A stretch of DNA of 6,797 bases, taken from NCBI GenBank assembly GCA_030595525.1, contig JAUVDD010000090.1:1-6797 (forward strand), in the 5' to 3' direction. Below the pieces are notes generated by a model that saw only the letters and a list, made by a program, of their open reading frames with translations, ran no database searches and was not told the DNA's origin. The stretch is from Puniceicoccales bacterium (lineage in GTDB: Bacteria; Verrucomicrobiota; Verrucomicrobiia; Opitutales; Oceanipulchritudinaceae). Below are positions 1 through 6,137 of the stretch, piece by piece (within the stretch, counting starts at the first letter, position 1; each line of letters opens with the position of its first letter). The translations under genes and the position numbers were made by a program.

Positions 1-605
1 TGGGCAGGGAGTGGATTCTGTGCATTGATGTTGTTCGTTGTGGTGCGGTTGGTCCACGCATGGACCTCCTGAACCTCGCCAATCATGTCGCCCTCAATCC
101 ATTCACGGATCAACTTCATGCCTTCGAAATTGTGTCCTTGATTTCCCATGACAGTCTGCACACCGAACTTGTGGTATGCTTTCTGCAGAGTCCGTGCCTG
201 CCAGATATTGTGAGTAAGTGGTTTTTGGGTATGTACGGCTATCCCACGTTCCATTGCAGCGTAAGTTGCAGGGAAGTGGGTGTGGTCTGGTGTGTTGACG
301 ATGACCGCATCCAATTTCTTGTGATGCTTGTCCAGCATCTTACGCCAATCCCGATACTGCTTTGCTACCGGAAAAGACTGAAAGCCTTCCGCACCTGAAA
401 CATCATCCACATCCGCTATGGCTATGACATTGTGATTCCGGCACTCACCGAAGGCTGTCTTTGCGATGCCGCCACCACCGATCAGGGCAACGTTCAGTTT
501 AGCATTGGCTGATCCTCCGGCTTGTCCAATCGAGAAGCTCGGAAGAAAAAGGCAACCACTGGCCAGGGCACTAGTCTTGATGTAATCCCTTCGTGATACG
601 TTCAT
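1..605 (-). CDS. Gfo/Idh/MocA-family oxidoreductase with Tat leader, C-terminus cut by window edge
   Basis: NAD(P)-dependent sugar or polyol dehydrogenase family. The first 201 residues are visible and the gene runs off the left edge. Residues 4-10 read SRRDYIK, a good twin-arginine motif, followed by a hydrophobic stretch to about residue 25, so export of the folded protein is likely. The Rossmann fold starts near residue 37 (LNVALIGGGGIAKTAF; glycine motif at 43-48). The acidic residue after beta-2 (IADVDD, about 64-68) fits NAD binding. NTPDHTH lies at 104-110. The usual EKP motif is HTQKPL at 125-130: the lysine is kept and Gln replaces Glu, as in a known subgroup of this family. The catalytic C-terminal half is outside the window. 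The ATG lies 3 bases after the ThuA stop and has the best ribosome binding site in the window, so the two genes are probably translated together. The substrate is unknown. Confidence 0.93.
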   Translation of the reverse strand, partial: MNVSRRDYIKTSALASGCLFLPSFSIGQAGGSANAKLNVALIGGGGIAKTAFGECRNHNVIAIADVDDVSGAEGFQSFPVAKQYRDWRKMLDKHHKKLDAVIVNTPDHTHFPATYAAMERGIAVHTQKPLTHNIWQARTLQKAYHKFGVQTVMGNQGHNFEGMKLIREWIEGDMIGEVQEVHAWTNRTTTNNINAQNPLPA

Positions 606-608
606 TAT

Positions 609-1571
609 TTATTTCCTTTTTGAACTGGGAGTAGTATCGGCTTTCAGATCACCCATGGCAAATTGGATGCCGGCAAGGTAATGCTTCAACATGAGCGGAT
701 TGCTGAAAATATGATTATTATGGCCGATGCTGGTGTAGAAAACCCGACCCTTTCCAACTTTCTGGACCCATGCCACTGCGAAGTCGCCGTCTGTACGCTT
801 CACCTTTTCCGGATCGACCTTATCACTACGGTCAGGATCCAAATGCAGCAACACGCGCAGGCGATCACGTGAATAGGGTTCTTCCTGGAACTGGTAAATC
901 TCTTCCTGTAGCCGGAAATCCTTCATGCCTTCAAAAACGGGTTTAATAATCTTGTGCTCTGGATCTTCCACCACGATTGTCACATTTGTCTTGGCTGTCC
1001 ATGGATGTCCCCAGAAGTAGCCACCGATTGTGTCACCGTATTCCTTGTGGTTATAACAGGAATCTGTTGCTGCATGGATACCTGCTAAACCGCCACCATT
1101 AGTCACATAGTCAACGAGATTATCGACCAACCGGTCATTTCGTTTTTGTAATGCAGCCCATTCCTTGTCAGAAAACTCGTCCCTCTGGGTCTTGCTGCTT
1201 GGCATGAAAAAGTCCTGCGTCGTGTTGAGCAGAATCACTGCATCGAATTTTTCCAGAGCAGCTGGTTCGAAGTTGGCTGGATTATCGCTGATGACTGTTT
1301 CAAAGGCGCCTGTTTTCTTGCCCATCAATCTCAGGGCGATCTTCCCGTAGGGAATTGACTTATGCCGGAATCCAGCAGTTGCACTGTAGATTAAAACTTT
1401 ACGCTTTGCCTTGGGTTTTACTATAGGACTGGTTGGCATTGCAGCTGCGATGACCTTCACTTCCTCTTTTGTTACGGGAGCATCTTTGAAGGTCGGAGTC
1501 CAGTCGGTCTTTGCTGATGCAATCAGGGGCATGACCAACGCAAGGGATAGTTTCAGGAATTTATTTTTCAT
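609..1571 (-). CDS. Exported ThuA-like (trehalose-utilisation family) protein
   Basis: This 320-residue protein carries a ThuA-like domain, a fold related to class I glutamine amidotransferases. ThuA relatives occur with Gfo/Idh/MocA dehydrogenases in sugar catabolism, but their chemistry is poorly defined. With the preferred start, residues 1-20 form a Sec signal peptide (MKNKF, a hydrophobic core, then IASA and likely cleavage before KTDW). The domain runs from about 58 (KVLIYSATAGFRHKS) to 307. It includes an LLNTTQDFF strand-turn, the GGGLAGIHAATDS motif at about 159-171, GGYFWGHPW near 183-191, and GKGRVFYTSIGHNN near 274-286. These are typical ThuA landmarks. The tail is short and basic. 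The frame also stays open to an ATG at 1673, which overlaps the upstream stop as TAATG and has GGAAA 3 bases before it. That start would place 34 Lys/Tyr/Asn-rich residues before the signal peptide, so I prefer 1571, although it has no visible ribosome binding site. The family is clear; the substrate is not. Confidence 0.9.
   Translation of the reverse strand: MKNKFLKLSLALVMPLIASAKTDWTPTFKDAPVTKEEVKVIAAAMPTSPIVKPKAKRKVLIYSATAGFRHKSIPYGKIALRLMGKKTGAFETVISDNPANFEPAALEKFDAVILLNTTQDFFMPSSKTQRDEFSDKEWAALQKRNDRLVDNLVDYVTNGGGLAGIHAATDSCYNHKEYGDTIGGYFWGHPWTAKTNVTIVVEDPEHKIIKPVFEGMKDFRLQEEIYQFQEEPYSRDRLRVLLHLDPDRSDKVDPEKVKRTDGDFAVAWVQKVGKGRVFYTSIGHNNHIFSNPLMLKHYLAGIQFAMGDLKADTTPSSKRK
613..618 (-). promoter_or_regulatory. 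Ribosome binding site for the Tat-type oxidoreductase gene
   Basis: On the minus strand AAGGAA sits 7 bases before the ATG at 605-603. It is formed by the last codons of the ThuA-like gene, whose TAA stop lies between the site and the ATG. This fixes the start of the oxidoreductase and suggests translational coupling. It is the only strong Shine-Dalgarno match among the starts I prefer in this window. Confidence 0.7.
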
Positions 1572-1672
1572 GGGTATTGTATAGTTAATTCGATATAAAT
1601 ATTTCGGGTTTTTCTTAGAGTAATTAAATGAATATCTGACCGGATTGAAACAGTCAGTAAGTTTTTTATCCA
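1572..1672 (-). other. AT-rich spacer or 34-codon N-terminal extension of the ThuA-like gene
   Basis: This stretch is either an intercistronic spacer or coding, depending on the ThuA start. It is more AT-rich than the genes around it. Read as protein it gives a Lys/Tyr/Asn/Arg-rich peptide with no recognisable motif. It contains an imperfect palindrome at 1591-1606 (cgatataaatatttcg, 6 of 8 pairs matching) and a 5-bp inverted pair, ctgac at 1636-1640 and gtcag at 1653-1657. Neither is strong enough to call an operator or a terminator. I see no convincing -35/-10 pair before the ATG at 1571. Confidence 0.4.
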
Positions 1673-2794
1673 TTAATTTCCAAACAATTGAATGGTCTTT
1701 CCGGTCCTGGCAGATTCTCTTGCTGCATCAAGAATTTTCATAGTGACGAGTGCATTTTCCAGTGAGGACAATTTGCCCGTTGGATCGATCTCACCCTGTA
1801 CCACAGCCGTGAAATACACGTATGGATCGTTCATCGGTTCTGCAGTGGGCTTTAATTGGACATCCTTCAGGGGCTTACTCCGATCAATTTGTACGAACAT
1901 CTTGGTCTTATCGACAGTGCGCAAAGCACCGGTTTTCCCGTAAAGTTCAACATCCTTGCGGCTGATCGGCCAGTTCCATGATCCTTGAATGATGCCATGT
2001 GCTGTCGGATAGGTCAGGATGATCGTGGATTCATCATCCACTTCCTTGTAGATCTCTGGCTTGATGGTCTGTGTGACTGCTGTCACAGAGTCGGGGAGTC
2101 GGTTATCCATCATGGCAGTCATGATGTTGGCGCCGTAACAACCGAAATCCATTATGGCACCACCGCCATTACGGACCGGGTCGATCAACCAGTCGAGAAA
2201 CTCAGGCGGTACATTAATTTCAACTGGTCCACGATGCCCGTCGTGAATAACAATCTTTCGTGTTTGTCCAAGGGCTTCTTCTGCTTCCATTTTCAGGATT
2301 TCCTGTGTTGTGGCGTACCATGTGGTCTCGTAGTTGGTGAGCAGGTGAATACCATGTTTTTCGGCCAATTTTGCCATGACACGGGCATCATTGTAATTTA
2401 CGGCAAGAGGCTTCTCCACCATCACATGGATTCCCAGTGGTGCGCAGATTTCCACAACTTTCCGATGCCCCTTGGTGGAAGTGAATGCGGCAACCGCTTC
2501 TGGTTTGGTTGCTTTTATCATTTCCTTCAGATCACGGTAATTAAGTTTGGGATCGAGGTCGTACTTTTCGAAATATTTTGCTGCTACCTCAGCATCGGGT
2601 TCGGCTATTCCCACAATTGTCACCCTTTCTGGATCCCATCGACGGAAAAACCCTCCGGCGTGTCCATGCTCCAGTCCCGCGATGGCCATGCGAAGTGGTT
2701 TCGTCTCACCGTGTATCGACATGCCTAGTATCGTAAAAATGAGAAATATGAGGATGTGGGGAATTCTTTTTGAACTGTGTATTGGGATTTTCAT
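1673..2794 (-). CDS. Gfo/Idh/MocA-family oxidoreductase with Sec-type leader
   Basis: This 373-residue protein is full length for the family and probably oxidises or reduces a sugar or sugar derivative using a nicotinamide cofactor. Residues 1-29 have a basic start and a hydrophobic core (ILIFLIFTILGM, 14-25), which is a Sec leader or an N-terminal anchor; no clear cleavage site is visible. The Rossmann domain begins at about 35 (LRMAIAGLEHGHAGGFF), where the usual GxGxxG is replaced by GLEHGHAGG. E65 in VGIAEPD sits where NAD-preferring members carry an acidic residue. The EKP motif is present at 127-129 (VMVEKPLAV). The active-site segment GGGAIMDFGCYGANI (210-224) has Tyr at the usual His position, a variant known from glucose-fructose oxidoreductase-like members. 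The C-terminal domain continues to residue 373. Its stop overlaps the alternative ThuA start. No ribosome binding site precedes the ATG, but the leader supports this start. Confidence 0.93.
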   Translation of the reverse strand: MKIPIHSSKRIPHILIFLIFTILGMSIHGETKPLRMAIAGLEHGHAGGFFRRWDPERVTIVGIAEPDAEVAAKYFEKYDLDPKLNYRDLKEMIKATKPEAVAAFTSTKGHRKVVEICAPLGIHVMVEKPLAVNYNDARVMAKLAEKHGIHLLTNYETTWYATTQEILKMEAEEALGQTRKIVIHDGHRGPVEINVPPEFLDWLIDPVRNGGGAIMDFGCYGANIMTAMMDNRLPDSVTAVTQTIKPEIYKEVDDESTIILTYPTAHGIIQGSWNWPISRKDVELYGKTGALRTVDKTKMFVQIDRSKPLKDVQLKPTAEPMNDPYVYFTAVVQGEIDPTGKLSSLENALVTMKILDAARESARTGKTIQLFGN

Positions 2795-2835
2795 TTCTAA
2801 TTATTGGTAAATTTCATAGAGATAGATTGGCTAAA
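2795..2835 (-). other. Short AT-rich intercistronic gap
   Basis: This gap of 41 bases separates the symporter stop from the oxidoreductase start. It has no hairpin-plus-T-run and no Shine-Dalgarno match. Two similar 11- and 12-base words lie here, attggtaaatt at 2803-2813 and attggctaaatt at 2826-2837, the second running into the symporter stop codon. In such AT-rich sequence they are probably chance. Read-through transcription is expected. Confidence 0.5.
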
Positions 2836-4818
2836 TTATTGATGTCTCAAATCCGGTTCATTTTGCATATCTCTATCCTGTCTCTGGTTTTTCCACCAGA
2901 CAAAATAGAGGACCAGGCAACTCAGGATGAACACTGGAAGCGTCCATAGAAACGCATCAAATCGGTGAATGATGAGCTGCATGGGGAGCATGTACATTGT
3001 GATAAGGTAAAGGAAAGCAAATGGCAAACTGATCAGGTCGCGCTTATTCTCCTCTTGGATGTAGGTTTTTTGTTCGGGTGTTAGCCATTTTCGGATAGGT
3101 CCCCAAACCCCAAATGGGCGTGTGCGTTTGTAGAAGTCCACCAATGTGTCCCGGTCAGTTGGCTTGGTTGACATACAGCCCAGAATGGTTGCAACTATCG
3201 CGATTGTTGCAACGAGGAGGAATTTCCACCAGGGAGCAATGTCCGGGATAAGGATTCTCTGAGTGACCGCAGTAATGCCCCCGGCAGCCAACCCGAAGGC
3301 GACGCCCCATCCATTCATTCGCCACCAGTAGACTCGTAGTAGGCCTGGTACAAATAAACCGGTTGTCAGGCTCATGATGATCCAGTCCCAGATTTCGTTG
3401 ATACTGCTGAAATGGATTCCTACAAAAAACCCAATGATGGCAAAAGCCATGGTAGTGATCCACGAAGCGGTGATCAGTTCGCGCTTTCCGGCTGATCGCC
3501 TGAACCATTTCTGATAGATATCGCGAACGATAAATGCGCTACCCGCGTTCAGGGTGGAGTCAAATGTCGACATCGTTGCGGCAAAAATCGTGATCAGGAT
3601 AATTCCCCTGAGTCCAATCGGTACGAGATCCAGAATAACCGCAGGAAGGATTCTTTCAGGATCAACGATTCCTTCAAAGCCGATGAGCGGAAGCTTATTC
3701 GCCCATTCTCCACCAAGCGACTCCTCCAGAGCCTTGATCAGTGTTGGGTCGAATGCATCCGGGTGAGTAACCAGACGTGTTGTTAATTGATGCCAATCAG
3801 GTTTGGCCAGATCAGGAAAGTAGGAGCGTATTATCTCCGAGGTAGTGCTTACTTCCTCCATGTTGGTGAAGGTCTGGTTTGCCAATACCAATCCCATGAC
3901 GGCAAGACCCATCATCATCGGCCAGCGTACTGATATCAACCAACTGATCAGGATATTCATCTTACCGCATTCGCGATCACTCTTGGCGGCAAAGTACCTG
4001 GGCTCAGCTCCGCTTGATCCACCAACAATCACCGCGACAACAAGATAGAAAAAGGCGGCCATTCCGAGATTTCGGTACACATCGTATTCTGATCCGGGTG
4101 GCATTTGCGCATACATGGTGGGCCGAAATGCTGTCCAGTTCGTGTTGCCGGTAACGGACTCCGCCAATGCCGATATTGTCGCCGAATTCGGAATCAAGTT
4201 GTAGGCAATAACTCCGAGGACAATCGCCGCAACAAAAACCAGGGTAGCTTGCAGGACATCACTGATGACGACTCCGTAAAATCCCGACATCATCGTGTAG
4301 AGCACGGCGATTGCCAGCAGGACTGCGGCACATGTATTCGGCTCAAAGGGAAAGAACATGGAAAGGAAGAGCCCTGTTCCCTTAACCATGTATCCGATCA
4401 TGCCGAGAATCGGCAATACAGAGACAATGGCGGTTAGCAGCCTGGCGGCATCGGCATCCTTACCTTTGCCAAAACGGAATTGCATCCATTCTGCAGCGGT
4501 CATACAGCCGGATCGACGATGCCATTTGCCCGTAAAAGCTAGTAGAAAAATAAGAACGAGAACCGCTCCTCCCCTGAACTCAATAAACAAACCCCTTGGT
4601 CCCAGAAGAAACAGGAATGAGGTAATGATCATTGTTCCAGTAACATCGAACCATGTTGCCATTCCTGAAAATCCTAGAAAATACCATGGCAATTTTCGTC
4701 CACCAAGGAAGTAGTGTTCGAGGCTCCCCGATGCTTTTTTGCACAAAAGAATACCAATGATCACCAACACCAGCAAGTAGGCTGCGATGACAAGGTAATC
4801 TATGTTGTTCAGAAACAT
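2836..4818 (-). CDS. Sodium:solute symporter (SSS family), probable sugar or glycoside importer
   Basis: This 660-residue inner-membrane protein of the SSS family (relatives: PutP, vSGLT) couples uptake of an organic solute to Na+. TM1 is at about 7-25, followed by the family segment EHYFLGGRKLPWYFLGFSGMAT (starting at 34; unwound TM1/TM2 region). Many further helices follow, with SGFYGVVISDVLQ at 178-190 and GGSSGAEPRYFAAKS near 266-280. ATMSTFDSTLNAGS (414-427) matches the helix holding the Na2 site; S417 and T418 align with the PutP Ser/Thr sodium ligands. Two features lengthen it: a mostly polar stretch of about 70 residues (314-385) between helices, and a C-terminal part with a charged segment (about 551-597, including TRPFGVWGPIRKWLT) and two more helices (about 598-618 and 623-642). 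Context suggests a carbohydrate substrate. The start has no clear ribosome binding site, but the family N-terminus begins here. It lies 21 bases after the hydrolase-like gene. Confidence 0.95.
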   Translation of the reverse strand: MFLNNIDYLVIAAYLLVLVIIGILLCKKASGSLEHYFLGGRKLPWYFLGFSGMATWFDVTGTMIITSFLFLLGPRGLFIEFRGGAVLVLIFLLAFTGKWHRRSGCMTAAEWMQFRFGKGKDADAARLLTAIVSVLPILGMIGYMVKGTGLFLSMFFPFEPNTCAAVLLAIAVLYTMMSGFYGVVISDVLQATLVFVAAIVLGVIAYNLIPNSATISALAESVTGNTNWTAFRPTMYAQMPPGSEYDVYRNLGMAAFFYLVVAVIVGGSSGAEPRYFAAKSDRECGKMNILISWLISVRWPMMMGLAVMGLVLANQTFTNMEEVSTTSEIIRSYFPDLAKPDWHQLTTRLVTHPDAFDPTLIKALEESLGGEWANKLPLIGFEGIVDPERILPAVILDLVPIGLRGIILITIFAATMSTFDSTLNAGSAFIVRDIYQKWFRRSAGKRELITASWITTMAFAIIGFFVGIHFSSINEIWDWIIMSLTTGLFVPGLLRVYWWRMNGWGVAFGLAAGGITAVTQRILIPDIAPWWKFLLVATIAIVATILGCMSTKPTDRDTLVDFYKRTRPFGVWGPIRKWLTPEQKTYIQEENKRDLISLPFAFLYLITMYMLPMQLIIHRFDAFLWTLPVFILSCLVLYFVWWKNQRQDRDMQNEPDLRHQ

Positions 4819-4839
4819 TTTATCAGTTTGAAGTCAGAA

Positions 4840-6120
4840 TTAATCAGTCGTTGGATCTGGTTTTATGGAACAGTTATCCCGGATCAGGGCGCGCCAATCC
4901 TGCCATGAGTTTTCCACTACAGCCATCGGAGGTTTTGAATTCCAGTTTTCGTCATAGACAGCGAAGTGTGCGGGTTTAAAGTTGCCTGGCCTGACAGCAT
5001 TTGGTGGCAGCTCGGGATCATCCCTGTCGGCTGCTATATCAACAAACTCCCATCCAAAGCAGGTGCCGTTGCGCAGGGTGTTTTTAAGCAATCCCACCAT
5101 GTCGCTCACACTGTAATCCGCACCGTTGATGGTCATATGTTCGGATATGGCCCAGTCCCGCTGGGTGTCCTTCATGACTTGGTGAACCCGCTTATAGGCC
5201 CGGGTGTTCGGCTCCCTTCGAATATTGCACCATGACCAATTGACCTGAATGATATCCACCTCGGTCAGATGGCTAAGATACTCGATCGGATTTCCGCACC
5301 GGCGAATTGCGGTATGCTCCTCCGCATCCAGATAGTCAGCCGCTATCCATAGCCGGTCGCCATTCGCGCCGGCACGTATGGCCTTGGCATCTCCATTGAT
5401 CCAGTCCGCAAGGGCTTGTGCCCGGAAACTATTCCAATGCGGATTCTCACAGAATGAACCATCAACAGGAAAGGATTTCGGGAATTCCGGGGCTTCCAGA
5501 TTCTCAGTCGAATTGCGCCAACGTGAATAGGCTTGTTTTGCCATGTGGCTGTAGTCGATCCATTGGTCGCCCATGTACTGTGGTTCCACAGTGGTTTCCA
5601 GATAAAGGAAATTCTCCGCCCCGAGTTCCTCCACCAATTGCTTCATGAATAGCCGCGATGATGTGATATAACCATCGTGGAAAATGGACGGAACAGCAGA
5701 GTTATATCCATACTCTGTGTCCCTGACTTCTATTCCATTATTATTTCTAGCAATGGCTTCCGGGTGGCGTTCCCAGAATCCCAATGGGATTTGTCCACCA
5801 CCTACGCCATATGTCTCGACGGATAAGGATACAAACATCTCCTGTTCGCGGATTGAGGCAATTAATCGCTTCAATGGATCCAGGGAGACTTCTATTGAGC
5901 CATCGCCACTCCGATTAAAATGGTGCCAATAGCAATTCAGTGCCAGGTTGTCGTAGCCCTTGTTCTTTATTATTGGAAGATCCTCGATCAATTGATCGAC
6001 TTCTGTCTGGTCGCTGAAGTTCCTAAGAGGTTTTCCCGTTTTCAGGAACTTGTGTTCTCCACGAATGAATAGCTTTCCCTTCCTTAATTCATGATCAGGG
6101 AAATAGGGATGCTGTTTCAT
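4840..6120 (-). CDS. Putative TIM-barrel glycoside hydrolase (clan GH-A-like), family unassigned
   Basis: I cannot name a family for this 426-residue protein, but it reads as a (beta/alpha)8 glycosidase. The N-terminus (KLFIRGEHKFLKTGKPLRNFSD, starting at 16) resembles the opening strand of GH-A enzymes that bind a sugar. IIKNKGYDNLALNCYWHHF (50-68) looks like beta-2, and LGFWERHPEAIARNNNGIEV (113-132) recalls the GH42 segment that includes a Pro-Glu and a later Gly. LYLETTVEPQYMG (172-184) is a candidate beta-4 region with E175 or E179 as acid/base. WAISEHMTINGAD (323-335) is a candidate beta-7 region with E327 as nucleophile. VDIIQVNWSW (288-297) and GTCFGWEFVDIA (352-363) add aromatic residues suited to sugar stacking. 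There is no signal peptide, so it should act in the cytoplasm on an imported oligosaccharide or glycoside. It starts 17 bases after the regulator stop and ends 21 bases before the symporter. Non-catalytic or lyase roles remain possible. Confidence 0.8.
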   Translation of the reverse strand: MKQHPYFPDHELRKGKLFIRGEHKFLKTGKPLRNFSDQTEVDQLIEDLPIIKNKGYDNLALNCYWHHFNRSGDGSIEVSLDPLKRLIASIREQEMFVSLSVETYGVGGGQIPLGFWERHPEAIARNNNGIEVRDTEYGYNSAVPSIFHDGYITSSRLFMKQLVEELGAENFLYLETTVEPQYMGDQWIDYSHMAKQAYSRWRNSTENLEAPEFPKSFPVDGSFCENPHWNSFRAQALADWINGDAKAIRAGANGDRLWIAADYLDAEEHTAIRRCGNPIEYLSHLTEVDIIQVNWSWCNIRREPNTRAYKRVHQVMKDTQRDWAISEHMTINGADYSVSDMVGLLKNTLRNGTCFGWEFVDIAADRDDPELPPNAVRPGNFKPAHFAVYDENWNSKPPMAVVENSWQDWRALIRDNCSIKPDPTTD

Positions 6121-6137
6121 GGAAATCGGGAGCCAAA

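Noticed and set aside
60..398. 112-codon plus-strand frame at the left end
   Set aside because: It is antisense to the Tat-type oxidoreductase, whose Rossmann and QKP motifs read cleanly on the minus strand.
542..560. Possible lipobox (ASGC, Cys18) in the Tat leader of the first oxidoreductase
   Set aside because: The Cys is in the middle of the hydrophobic core, only about 12 residues after the arginines, and is followed by more hydrophobic residues. The -3 residue is Ala. An ordinary Tat leader fits better.
1636..1657. Inverted pair ctgac...gtcag as a terminator or hairpin
   Set aside because: The stem is only 5 bp with a 12-base loop and is not followed by a T-run on the transcribed strand. 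It is not a credible terminator.
1985..2728. Open frame of 247 codons on the plus strand opposite the Sec-type oxidoreductase
   Set aside because: It is Cys/His/Phe-rich with no recognisable domain, and it lies wholly antisense to a gene whose family motifs are unmistakable. It is a by-product of that gene's codon use.
2803..2837. Direct repeat attggtaaatt / attggctaaatt with starts 23 bases apart
   Set aside because: The repeat is short, imperfect and in AT-rich sequence, and the second copy includes the symporter stop codon. Chance is the likeliest explanation.
3155..3508. 117-codon minus-strand frame inside the symporter gene
   Set aside because: It overlaps conserved symporter helices in another frame, is rich in His and Arg, and has no domain. 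It is a shadow frame.
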